NCBI GenBank assembly: GCA_034432155.1
Contig: DAOUCP010000016.1
Coordinates: forward strand, 11,047-75,046
Reading direction: 5' to 3'
Source: DAOUCP01 sp034432155
GTDB lineage: Bacteria; Chloroflexota; Anaerolineae; Epilineales; Epilineaceae
DNA length: 64,000 bases
Shown here in pieces: positions 8,525-16,543 of the stretch; position 1 is the first letter of the stretch; every line of letters begins with the position of its first letter. The notes under the pieces were generated by a model. It made no database searches. It was not told where the DNA came from and saw only the letters and a list, made by a program, of their open reading frames with translations. Made by a program: the position numbers and the translations under genes.

Positions 8525-8543
8525 GGAGTCCTGGGGCGACTCC
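8525..8543 (+). promoter_or_regulatory. Hairpin in the rpsF leader (possible S6:S18 binding element)
   Basis: GGAGTC (8525-8530) pairs perfectly with GACTCC (8538-8543) around a 7-base loop CTGGGGC, 17 bases before the rpsF ATG. rpsF leaders in many bacteria carry a stem-loop bound by the S6:S18 complex for feedback control. I cannot match the known consensus exactly, so the role is inferred from position. Confidence 0.3.
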
Positions 8544-8560
8544 ATGGAAAGGCTTTCGGC

Positions 8561-8917
8561 ATGCCTGAATACGAAGCGGTGCTCGTCCTGAGCCCTCTGC
8601 TCGACGAGTCGTCGATCGGCCAGATCGTGAGCCACGTGACGGACCTCGTTCAGAAGGGTGGTGGCGAGGTCGTATCGGTCGGCCAGCTCGTCGACAAGCG
8701 GGGCAACGTTGCTCTGGCTCCGGAATCGTGGCGCACCCGCAAGTTGGCCTATCGTATCGGTGGGCATCGTGAGGGCTACTACGCGGTGGTCCGGTTCCGA
8801 GCCCCGACCCAGGTGCCCGGCGAGCTCGAGCACTGGCTGAACATCTCCGAGTCTGTGCTCCGCTACCTGGTCGTTCGGTTGGAGCATGCCGAACCGGCCG
8901 CCGAGGCGAAGGCCTAG
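8561..8917 (+). CDS. rpsF: Ribosomal protein bS6
   Basis: 118 residues, usual length. The MPEYEAVLVLSPLLDE start, the RGNVALAPESW-RKLAYRIGGHREGYYAVVRF core and the C-terminal LRYLVVRLEHAE are typical of bS6, which binds 16S rRNA as a heterodimer with bS18 in the small-subunit platform. GAAAGG precedes the ATG. Followed by ssb (89 bases) and rpsR, the conserved bacterial order; rplI, often fourth, is absent here. Confidence 0.95.
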   Translation: MPEYEAVLVLSPLLDESSIGQIVSHVTDLVQKGGGEVVSVGQLVDKRGNVALAPESWRTRKLAYRIGGHREGYYAVVRFRAPTQVPGELEHWLNISESVLRYLVVRLEHAEPAAEAKA

Positions 8918-9006
8918 CCCGACGGTAGGCGCTTTCCCAGGAGCAAGAGCTGCCGTGATGGCTTCGTGGCAAAGGGCACGTTGGCGAGCCGCGGCGTGAG
9001 TCAGCC

Positions 9007-9402
9007 ATGCTGCCGAGCGTGAATCGCGTGACCCTCGTTGGTGTCGTCGGTCGTGATCCCGAGATGCGCTTCACGACCTCCGGCGATGCCGTGGCTGCCT
9101 TCCGTCTGATGGTTGCCCGAACGTGGGGCCCGCCGCGACCGGGGCGCGGCGATCACGTGGACTGGTTCAATATCATCGCTTGGCACCAGCTGGCGGAGAT
9201 CTGCTGCCAACGGTTGCGCAAAGGCTACCCGGCATACGTCGAGGGCCGGCTGCAGCAACGCACCTGGACCGACGAGTCTGGAGCCACCCAGCAACGAATC
9301 GAGATCGTAGCCACCGAGATCGCGCCGCTCGGCGATCCGTCGTCCCGCCCCGCCCCTCGAACGGGGCGACGGCCACCAGGGATGGCCTCCGGCTCCGGCT
9401 AG
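9007..9402 (+). CDS. ssb: Single-stranded DNA-binding protein
   Basis: 131 residues. An OB-fold with the usual landmarks: VNRVTLVGVVGRDPEMR, VAAFRLMVAR, DWFNIIAWHQLAEIC and YVEGRLQQRTWTDESG. It binds single-stranded DNA during replication and repair. The C-terminal tail is only about 25 residues, is Arg/Pro-rich and ends GMASGSG; the acidic DDDIPF-type tip that recruits partner proteins in most bacteria is missing. Either partner recruitment works differently here or another SSB exists elsewhere in the genome. It lies between rpsF and rpsR as in most bacteria. Confidence 0.93.
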   Translation: MLPSVNRVTLVGVVGRDPEMRFTTSGDAVAAFRLMVARTWGPPRPGRGDHVDWFNIIAWHQLAEICCQRLRKGYPAYVEGRLQQRTWTDESGATQQRIEIVATEIAPLGDPSSRPAPRTGRRPPGMASGSG

Positions 9403-9486
9403 GGCAGCCCCATGGGAGCACCGCCAAGCGGCGGCGACGGCGAGCCGCGAGCGGATCCGTAACTTCCTGACGAAAACGAGGCGAAC

Positions 9487-9720
9487 ATGCAACGACAGTC
9501 CAAACGGACCTGCGGGCTTTGCCGCAGTGATGCAAGGTGGATCGACTACAAGAACATCGAAGCGTTGGATGCCTTCGTCGATGAGGGGGGGCGGCTGCGC
9601 TCGCGGCGGCGCACCCACACCTGTGCCCGCCACCAGCGCATGGTGACCCAGGCCGTGAAGCGGGCGCGACACGTCGCCCTCCTGCCCTTCACCGCCGACC
9701 ACGTTCGGCTGTTCGGCTAG
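9487..9720 (+). CDS. rpsR: Ribosomal protein bS18
   Basis: 77 residues. CGLCRSDARWIDYKNIEALDA and RRRTHTCARHQRMVTQAVKRAR followed by ALLPF are clear bS18 features. CxxC at residues 9-12 together with the later Cys-x2-His (CARH) suggests the zinc-binding ('C+') form of this protein. It partners bS6 in the 30S platform. A GAGG lies shortly before the ATG; the next gene starts 11 bases after the stop. Confidence 0.95.
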   Translation: MQRQSKRTCGLCRSDARWIDYKNIEALDAFVDEGGRLRSRRRTHTCARHQRMVTQAVKRARHVALLPFTADHVRLFG

Positions 9721-9731
9721 GGAGAGGGCGC

Positions 9732-11570
9732 ATGGCACGCAAGAAGCGACGGCAGGAACGTGACATCCAGGCGGAGAATCGCAAGCACATCCTCCGGGAG
9801 CGCAAGGAGCGTCGCGAGCGTCAGGTTCTGCTGGCGGTGTTGGGGCCGGTGCTGGCAGTAGCCCTCGGCATTTTCGCTTACGGTGGCTTTCGGGAACTGT
9901 ACTTGGAGCCTCATCGACCCGTTGCCCGCGCCGAAGGTCAGACGATCACCGTCGCCCAGTTCGGGCCGCGCCTGCAGTGGTACCGACGGCAGATGCTCAA
10001 CAACCTTCAGAGCTTCATGCAGTTCGCGTCGACCAGCGACCCGTCCTTCCTAGTGAACTTGGCCGAGCAACAGCGCCAGGGCGCCGCCGAGGCGACGGTC
10101 GATCAGCTCATCGACGAAATCCTCATCCGTGTCGAGGCGGAAAGGCGGGGCATCGAGGTCACCGAGGCAGACGTCGACGAGCGCATCCGGAACGATCTGG
10201 CTACGCTGATCGCACCCCCCACCACGCAGCCAGCCGAGGAGGAGCTAACCATCACCGGGACAGTCACCGCCGCGGCCCCAACGGCTGCCATCAGCGGGAC
10301 GGTCACTGCCGGGACGCCGACAGCTGCTATCACCCACACGGCCACTGCGATCTCGACCCAGCGCATCGGTGAGGAGTTCCGGTTGACGTTGCAGCCGGTG
10401 CTCGACCAGGTCGGCCTGTCCGTGGCCGCCTATCGAAACATCGTGCGCCACGCCATCTATCGTGAGCGGCTGGGCGAGAACATGGTGCCCGCGGTCCAGA
10501 AACAGATCGAGGCCGCCTACCTGCGCTTCACCAGCCAGGAGACGGCCCAGAAAGCAGCGGCCGCTCTGAAGGCCGGTGCGGCGTGGGATGCGGTGGTCGA
10601 GCAGTTTCGACAGCCTACCGCCACCCCGGAGAATCCGCCGGCGGCAGCCGCCACCGTCGAGCCCGCGAGTACGCTCGCACCGACAACGGGGGATGCAGCC
10701 GACGCATCGGAGGCGACGGCTACGACTCGGATGACGGAGGCAGCAACCGACACACCCGAAGCGACGGCTACGGCTCGGCTCGCCGAGAAGGTAGCTAACA
10801 CGCCCAAAGCGACAACTACGGCGCGGCGGACGGCGATGACCTCGCCTCGCACCGCCGCCGCAAGGACAGCCGTGGCACCCAGGTCCGCGGCGCAAGCCAC
10901 GGGCTCGCCCGAGGCCAAGGCTTCGCTGTCGCCGTCCGGCTCACGGGGGGCCAACGCTTCGGCGCGGCCGTCCGGCTCGCCCGGCACCCAGGTTTCGCCC
11001 ACGCCGGCCAGCTCGCCCACGCCGGCCCAATCGCCCACGCCCACGGCCACCCCCGAGCCGTACGCCAGCGATATCGGCGAGCGGTCATGGCTGACGCGCT
11101 TCGACATCCTCCAGCAATGGAGTCTGGACGATGCCGGCGTCGATGCGGTTATGGGCCTCGCCAAGATGAGCAGCGGTGGCCCCTACAAGGCAGCCGGCAA
11201 CATGTGGTACGTGGTGTACGTGTTCGACAGCGCCGAGGAACGCGAGGTGCCCAAAGAGCGCCTGGACACCCTTCGAGACCAGGCGGTGAACGACTGGGTC
11301 AGCAAACGCAAGGAAGAGGTCAAGCCCGACAAGTTCACTCTGGAGGGCGTGATCCCCGAGGAGCCACCCTGGTTCGTGGACGCCTGGGAGCGATTGTTCC
11401 CCACCACCAAGCCAACGGCCACGGTGCAACTGGGGACGTTGGTGGTGCCCACCGGCATCGCGGTGACTGGGGCTGCACCCCAGAGCGCGCCGACCGGGGC
11501 AGCGGCAACCGTCGCTGCGCCCCAGATCGTGGCCACCGTCGTGGTTCCGGGCACGCCGGCCGGGCCGTAG
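9732..11570 (+). CDS. SurA/PrsA-like peptidylprolyl isomerase with split parvulin domain
   Basis: 612 residues. A basic N-terminus and one membrane anchor (about 31-48) are followed by an outward-facing SurA-like N-terminal helical domain (GQTITVAQFGPRLQWYRRQ, EATVDQLIDEILIRVEAERR). The parvulin-like part is interrupted: its first half (RFTSQETAQKAAAALKAGAA) is separated from its second half (DIGERSWLTRFDILQQW, MSSGGPYKAAGNMWYVVYV) by about 150 residues of Thr/Ala/Pro/Ser-rich sequence, and a smaller Thr/Ala stretch sits near 165-210. It probably helps exported proteins fold. GGAGAGG precedes the ATG, 11 bases after rpsR, so it belongs to the rpsF operon. Catalytic activity is uncertain. Confidence 0.75.
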   Translation: MARKKRRQERDIQAENRKHILRERKERRERQVLLAVLGPVLAVALGIFAYGGFRELYLEPHRPVARAEGQTITVAQFGPRLQWYRRQMLNNLQSFMQFASTSDPSFLVNLAEQQRQGAAEATVDQLIDEILIRVEAERRGIEVTEADVDERIRNDLATLIAPPTTQPAEEELTITGTVTAAAPTAAISGTVTAGTPTAAITHTATAISTQRIGEEFRLTLQPVLDQVGLSVAAYRNIVRHAIYRERLGENMVPAVQKQIEAAYLRFTSQETAQKAAAALKAGAAWDAVVEQFRQPTATPENPPAAAATVEPASTLAPTTGDAADASEATATTRMTEAATDTPEATATARLAEKVANTPKATTTARRTAMTSPRTAAARTAVAPRSAAQATGSPEAKASLSPSGSRGANASARPSGSPGTQVSPTPASSPTPAQSPTPTATPEPYASDIGERSWLTRFDILQQWSLDDAGVDAVMGLAKMSSGGPYKAAGNMWYVVYVFDSAEEREVPKERLDTLRDQAVNDWVSKRKEEVKPDKFTLEGVIPEEPPWFVDAWERLFPTTKPTATVQLGTLVVPTGIAVTGAAPQSAPTGAAATVAAPQIVATVVVPGTPAGP

Positions 11571-11580
11571 CCGCGGCCGC

Positions 11581-11610
11581 TTGGCGACATACGGTACAGG
11601 GCGCTATCCT
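11581..11610 (+). promoter_or_regulatory. Possible ftsH promoter
   Basis: TTGGCG (11581-11586), an 18-base spacer and TATCCT (11605-11610) lie in the 133-base gap before ftsH. The gap is wider than others in this operon, which supports a separate start. Confidence 0.35.
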
Positions 11611-11703
11611 TGGGATGCCGGCCTTGCGGTACGCGGCGGGCTTGCGTAGCGTCGACGATGGACCCATCTTAGGCCGCGTTCCGTCGGGCCAAACCGAGGT
11701 CCC

Positions 11704-13539
11704 ATGTCACGACCAGCCTTCGTCCGCAGTGGGTTGGCCTACCTGCTCCTGGCCACCATCCTTTTCGTTGCTCTGTCGCAACTTGCGCAACAACGGGACG
11801 AGCGCGAAACCGTCCCCTTGAGTGAGCTTGTCACGAGGGTCAATCAAGGCCAGGTGGAGTCCATCACCACCAAGCCCGACCAGCAGACGCTGATCGTCAA
11901 GCTCAAGAAGACCGATCGCCAGCTGGAGTCGCGCAAGGAGCGGGCGCGAGCCACTTACAACGTGCTGCTGGACCTGGGGGCGGCAGAGAAGCAACTGGCT
12001 ACGGTGCAGATCGAGACCGCCCAAGAGCGACCTTGGGCCAGATTTGCTGGCGTGGCCTTGCAGGTGGTGCCGGTTCTCATCTTCGGCGTCGTCATCCTGT
12101 TTCTGCTGCGCCAGGCCCAAGGCGGGACCAATCAGGCACTGTCCTTCGGGCGCAGCCGCGCCCGGATGATCAGCCCCGACACGCCAACGGTGACCTTCGC
12201 CGACGTCGCGGGCGTCGATGAAGCCAAGCAAGAGCTGGCCGAAGTCGTCGAGTTTCTGAGCCAGCCGGCCAAGTTTGCTGCCCTGGGTGCCCGGATCCCC
12301 AAGGGCGTGCTGATGGTTGGGCCGCCAGGGTGCGGCAAGACACTGATGGCCAAAGCAGTCGCCGGTGAGGCGGGGGTGCCCTTTTTCTCGATCTCCGGCT
12401 CCGAGTTCGTGGAGATGTTCGTCGGGGTGGGCGCCAGTCGCGTCCGCGATCTGTTCGATCAGGCCAAGAAGCACAGTCCCTGCATCGTTTTCATCGACGA
12501 GATCGATGCCGTCGGCCGGCAGCGAGGCACGGGCCTGGGCGGCAGCCACGACGAGCGTGAGCAGACCCTCAATCAGATCCTCGTCGAGATGGACGGCTTC
12601 AGCACCGACACCAACGTCATCGTCATCGCCGCTACCAATCGGCCCGACATCTTGGATCCGGCCCTGCTTCGACCCGGCCGCTTCGACCGCCGGGTGGTCA
12701 TCGATCGCCCCGACAAGAAGGGGCGGCTGGAGATCCTGCAGATCCACGCTCGTGGCAAGCCGTTGGCCTCGGACGTCGATCTCGAAGTCATCGCCAAACA
12801 GACGCCGGGCTTCAGTGGTGCAGACCTGGAGAACCTGGTTAACGAGGCGGCGATCTTGGCCGCACGGCGCAATGGCAAGGCCATTCACGTGGCGGACCTG
12901 CAGGAAGCCATCGAGAAGCTCATCGCCGGACCAGAAAGGCGGTCGCGGGTCATCAGCGCGGAAGACCGCAAGGTCATCGCCTACCACGAGGCCGGGCATG
13001 CGATGGTCATGCACGCTCTGCCCAACTGCGATCCCGTCCACAAGGTGACCATCGTCTCGCGGGGCATGGCCCTCGGCTATACCATGAATCTGCCGACCGA
13101 GGACCGGGCCATCTATCAGCAGTCCAAGTTCGAGGACGACCTGGCGGGCCTACTAGGCGGCCGCGTCGCCGAGGACTTGGTATTCGGAGACGTTACGACC
13201 GGCGCTTCCAACGACCTCGACCGAGCGACGAGCATGGCGCGCGACATGGTGATGCGCTACGGCATGAGCCGTCGGCTGGGCCCGGTGCAGTTCGGCGAGC
13301 GCGAGGAGATGGTGTTCCTGGGACGCGAGATCGGCGAGCACAAGAACTACTCCGAGGAAGTGGCCCAGCTCATCGACGAGGAGGTGCGCGCCATCATCAC
13401 GGCGGCCTACGAACGCGCGCGCGGCGTGCTGATCCGGAACCTCGACGTCCTGCACGCCCTGGCCAGCCGGCTCATCGAGGTCGAGACGATCGACCGCTCG
13501 GAGTTTGAGCGGCTCGTCGGCTCGTTGGCAGCCGCCTGA
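11704..13539 (+). CDS. ftsH: ATP-dependent zinc metalloprotease FtsH
   Basis: 611 residues, standard length. Two membrane helices (about 9-26 and 114-138) flank a small external domain with YNVLLDLGAAEKQ. Then come the AAA+ module with Walker A GPPGCGKT (from residue 206), Walker B CIVFIDEID, the second region of homology (NRPDILDPALLRPGRFDRR) and the protease domain with HEAGH (428-432). It extracts and degrades membrane and short-lived cytoplasmic proteins. GAGGT lies 5 bases before the ATG. The last codons (Ala-Ala-stop) are part of a 29-base sequence repeated downstream. Confidence 0.97.
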   Translation: MSRPAFVRSGLAYLLLATILFVALSQLAQQRDERETVPLSELVTRVNQGQVESITTKPDQQTLIVKLKKTDRQLESRKERARATYNVLLDLGAAEKQLATVQIETAQERPWARFAGVALQVVPVLIFGVVILFLLRQAQGGTNQALSFGRSRARMISPDTPTVTFADVAGVDEAKQELAEVVEFLSQPAKFAALGARIPKGVLMVGPPGCGKTLMAKAVAGEAGVPFFSISGSEFVEMFVGVGASRVRDLFDQAKKHSPCIVFIDEIDAVGRQRGTGLGGSHDEREQTLNQILVEMDGFSTDTNVIVIAATNRPDILDPALLRPGRFDRRVVIDRPDKKGRLEILQIHARGKPLASDVDLEVIAKQTPGFSGADLENLVNEAAILAARRNGKAIHVADLQEAIEKLIAGPERRSRVISAEDRKVIAYHEAGHAMVMHALPNCDPVHKVTIVSRGMALGYTMNLPTEDRAIYQQSKFEDDLAGLLGGRVAEDLVFGDVTTGASNDLDRATSMARDMVMRYGMSRRLGPVQFGEREEMVFLGREIGEHKNYSEEVAQLIDEEVRAIITAAYERARGVLIRNLDVLHALASRLIEVETIDRSEFERLVGSLAAA

Positions 13540-13635
13540 GGCCAGACGGGCGCGAGATCGCGCGGTAGCGGCCGCCTCAGACCGGCTGGCTGGGAGACAG
13601 ACCACCGCAGCCGCCTGAGACCAGACGGGCACGAG
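13528..13635. repeat. Direct repeat covering the 3' end of ftsH
   Basis: A 29-base sequence at 13528-13556, which includes the ftsH stop, recurs at 13607-13635 with two mismatches, and a poorer copy lies between them at about 13569-13597. Period is about 38-41 bases. It fills most of the gap to the convergent methyltransferase gene. No T-rich terminator is visible there. Confidence 0.6.
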
Positions 13636-13706
13636 GCGCTTCGTTGGCCGCTGCCCGAACACGCGATCAGGGCAAGGCATAGCACCGTCGTCTCCTATGG
13701 CCGGCC

Positions 13707-14390
13707 CTACCCTCTCGTAGGTCGGCGAATGACGAAGATGTACTGGTGGGTGAGGAAATCGTTGGCGTAGGGAACCCACCACAGCGGCCAGAGGGCCAGA
13801 GTGATGGCCCGGTTCAGCCGTGGACGGCGGTCGGTTTCGAAGAAGCGGAAGTTGCGGCGTACGACCTGCAGCCGGCCACCCGGGCACTCGGCCACGAACT
13901 CCCGCAGGTTGCCCCACATGATGACGGAGCGGTGCGTCGCATCGAAGATGCCTCGCCGATTGCGGGGCCAGCGCCGGCTCAAGAATACCCAGCCGAGGTG
14001 CCAGTGGCCGTAGTTGGGAACCGACACGACCATCTGACCGCCCGGCTCCAAATGGTCATACAGGATGCCCGTGACGGTTGGGAACCTGGTAGTGTGTTCC
14101 AGCACGTCGGCAGCCACGATGGTATCGAAGGTGAGGCCGCTGAGTGCTTCCTGGAGCGCCGGTAGGTCGTCCAGGTCGAGGCACCAGCCAGCCTCCAGGG
14201 TATCGCTCGCGGCGGCCAGGGCCTCCGGATTCACGTCGATGCCCCACACCTGAGCGTCGGGATACTGCTGGCGCAAGGATCGCGCGACCGCACCGCGGTT
14301 GCAGCCCACGTCCAGCACGCGCCGCGGTCGGCGGACGTACTGGAGCACGTCGGGGCGCGAGCCGTGGTAGGCAGGCGGGTCGTGAATCAC
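13707..14390 (-). CDS. SAM-dependent class I methyltransferase
   Basis: 227 residues. Motif I is VLDVGCNRGAVA, then the acidic GIDVNPEALA, the DTIVAADVLEHT post-motif and LEPGGQMVVSVPNYGHW, all typical of Methyltransf_11/23-type enzymes that often act on lipids, sugars or quinones. The start is GTG 14390, sharing GTGA with the stop of the upstream glycosidase-like gene; the frame is open to 14579 only inside that gene. A hydrophobic C-terminal stretch (ITLALWPLWWVPYANDFLTH) may touch the membrane. The substrate is unknown. Confidence 0.85.
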   Translation of the reverse strand: MIHDPPAYHGSRPDVLQYVRRPRRVLDVGCNRGAVARSLRQQYPDAQVWGIDVNPEALAAASDTLEAGWCLDLDDLPALQEALSGLTFDTIVAADVLEHTTRFPTVTGILYDHLEPGGQMVVSVPNYGHWHLGWVFLSRRWPRNRRGIFDATHRSVIMWGNLREFVAECPGGRLQVVRRNFRFFETDRRPRLNRAITLALWPLWWVPYANDFLTHQYIFVIRRPTRG

Positions 14391-16543
14391 GGGCGCTGCG
14401 ATCCGCCTCTCGGCGATGGGCCGGCCGTCGGCTGTCGGCCCGCCCGCCCGGCGGTCTTCGTTGGTCCGGCCCGGCGGACGGCGGAGGTCGGCGGTTTGGC
14501 GCTTCGGAGGCTCGTGGCCATGGCCTTTGGCAGGACGATGGTCGTGGCCGCTTGCGCATAAGGCGTCAGGGGCGTCCAATTCCCCCCCGTGTCGCCAGCT
14601 TGCGCGGTGAAGAAGTACGTCCGGCCCGGCAGGCCCTCGAAGGGCACCTTCTGCACGCCGACACGCGGTTTGCCCGGCCAGGAGCGCGGCGGACCCAGCG
14701 GGATCCAGCCCGAAGGGGTGCTTGGCAGTCGATCGCTGGCGTAGTACACCACGTATGCATCCAGCGCCCTCTCGTCTGCGGCCAGGATCTCGAGCTCGAA
14801 CTTCGGCGGCGAGGCTGCCGGCAGCTCGCGAACCACCGCCAAGACGGGTGGCGTAGTGTCGGCGCCACTGGGTTGGGCGCCCGAGTCAGCGCCAGGGGCG
14901 ACTCCACCCACAGCCGCGGTCCTGTCGCCAGGCAGCGCCGGCGGCTCCCGGCCTGCGCCACTGGCAACGCCGCGCTCGACCACCACCACCGGCCGTCCGT
15001 GGACGAGCGGCCTTCCCCCTGGGCCATTGCGATTGGTGGCGGGCGGTAGCACCACCCGATAGCTCCCGCCCTGGGCCGCGATCTCGGAGCGCACTAGGAG
15101 CCCCGTGGCCTCCATGCGGTAGAGGACGGCCGAGCGCCCCGTCGCCGGCAGCACTGCCGTCCGATCCCCGCGAGACGTGTTCCAGGCCACCGTGATCACG
15201 CCATCCGGTGGCACGCGGAAGACCACCCGCTGCATGTCGCCAGCCGCCAGCCGGGCAGTCACGGCTGCCTTGCCCAGGAGGTCGGTTAGCAGCCGCCAGC
15301 TCTCGAAGGCCGGCCGCGGCACCCCGGCCAGCTGCGGCTCAAAGCGCCAGCACCCCTGGTTGGCGATCGGGGCCCAGCACTGGTTGCCCTCGTGATTGCG
15401 CACTAAGCCCAAGGCATCGTAGGAGTGTTCCCCATTGCCACAGTCGTCGTATAGCTGGAACACAATCACTACCTCGACCCCTTGCGCCAGGCCCTCCGAC
15501 ACTGCCTCCCATAGAAAGGCCGCCTGTTCCGCCAGGGTGCCGCGGCCCGGGCTGGCAGCATCCCAGCATGGTCCGGGGTACTCCGACCACACTGGCAGCC
15601 CCAGTTCGGTGACCCACAACGGCTTCGGCGGAATGCTGTGCGCCTGCAGGATCGCCCGCGCCGCCGCCGGCTTGCCCACCAGGTAGACGGGCGAGGTGTA
15701 CCAATGCCAGGCCATGCGGTCGAAGTAGAAGCTGTGCCGCGCCACCGAGGGTGAACGCTGGGCCTTGGCCGCGAGCTCGGCAGCGAAACGATCGTACCAC
15801 TCCAGGGCATGGGCGCCGTCCCCGATACCCCCGTGCAGGACGATCGCCGGCGGATCATGGTAGTGGATCACCAGATAGCTCACTTCGAGGAAGCGGACGT
15901 ACGCCTCGACCGATCCAGACCAGAAGTGAGCGTTGTTCGGCTCGTTGCCGACTTCCCAGGCGGTGATGCCTGTGCTGCTGGACCAGCCACGCTCCCTCGC
16001 GAGTTCGCCACCCGGTCGGTAGCGTTGCACCACGGCCGAGACAAATCGCGCCCAGGGATTGTCCGGGTTGATCGCCACCGCGGCCGTCGGGTCATCGGTC
16101 AGCCGCCCATCGGCCTGTCGGAAGACCGGCGCCGCCAGGCCGTCCAACGGCGGGCCCTGCAACACCGCCAACGTGCGCAGACCGGCCGCGACGTCCCGGG
16201 CCAGGATGCCGTCCGGCACCTCCCAACGGAAACCGTCCGCTTCGACAAGGTCATGGTTCAGCGACCAGCGATGCCAACCTCCGCCCAGCTCGCGCGCCCG
16301 CCGGTAGCGCTCCGCCAGCTCTGCCGCGCTCAAACGCTCCACGGACCGGGCCGGCGCACCTGGCTGGCGCTCCAAATGCAGGTCAAGGAGATCGACATGG
16401 GCGATGCCAAACCGCGGGACGGGACCCGGCCCGACCTGCGCCGTCACCGCAGGAGCCCCCGCCAGGGGAAGGGTCGCCAAGCCGGCCAGCCCGACCGCCC
16501 GAGCGACCTTCGACCACGTTTCCCGGAGAGCAGCCAGTCTCAC
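14387..16543 (-). CDS. Exported TIM-barrel glycoside hydrolase-like protein
   Basis: 718 residues. The start is GTG 16543, which shares GTGA with the stop of the subtilase gene and opens a good signal peptide (cleavage near V-T-A-Q). The barrel shows the clan-A glycosidase pattern: WEVGNEPN, whose Glu is the expected acid/base, and WVTELGLPVW, whose Glu is the expected nucleophile. GH39/GH5-like relatives act on plant or microbial polysaccharides, but the exact family cannot be assigned by eye. A C-terminal part (about 590-700) reads like a fibronectin-III-type domain (AYVVYYASDR, GLPGRTYFFTAQAGD). The tail past it is basic and Ser/Pro-rich. The methyltransferase gene follows with another GTGA overlap. 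Confidence 0.78.
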   Translation of the reverse strand: MRLAALRETWSKVARAVGLAGLATLPLAGAPAVTAQVGPGPVPRFGIAHVDLLDLHLERQPGAPARSVERLSAAELAERYRRARELGGGWHRWSLNHDLVEADGFRWEVPDGILARDVAAGLRTLAVLQGPPLDGLAAPVFRQADGRLTDDPTAAVAINPDNPWARFVSAVVQRYRPGGELARERGWSSSTGITAWEVGNEPNNAHFWSGSVEAYVRFLEVSYLVIHYHDPPAIVLHGGIGDGAHALEWYDRFAAELAAKAQRSPSVARHSFYFDRMAWHWYTSPVYLVGKPAAARAILQAHSIPPKPLWVTELGLPVWSEYPGPCWDAASPGRGTLAEQAAFLWEAVSEGLAQGVEVVIVFQLYDDCGNGEHSYDALGLVRNHEGNQCWAPIANQGCWRFEPQLAGVPRPAFESWRLLTDLLGKAAVTARLAAGDMQRVVFRVPPDGVITVAWNTSRGDRTAVLPATGRSAVLYRMEATGLLVRSEIAAQGGSYRVVLPPATNRNGPGGRPLVHGRPVVVVERGVASGAGREPPALPGDRTAAVGGVAPGADSGAQPSGADTTPPVLAVVRELPAASPPKFELEILAADERALDAYVVYYASDRLPSTPSGWIPLGPPRSWPGKPRVGVQKVPFEGLPGRTYFFTAQAGDTGGNWTPLTPYAQAATTIVLPKAMATSLRSAKPPTSAVRRAGPTKTAGRAGRQPTAGPSPRGGSQRP

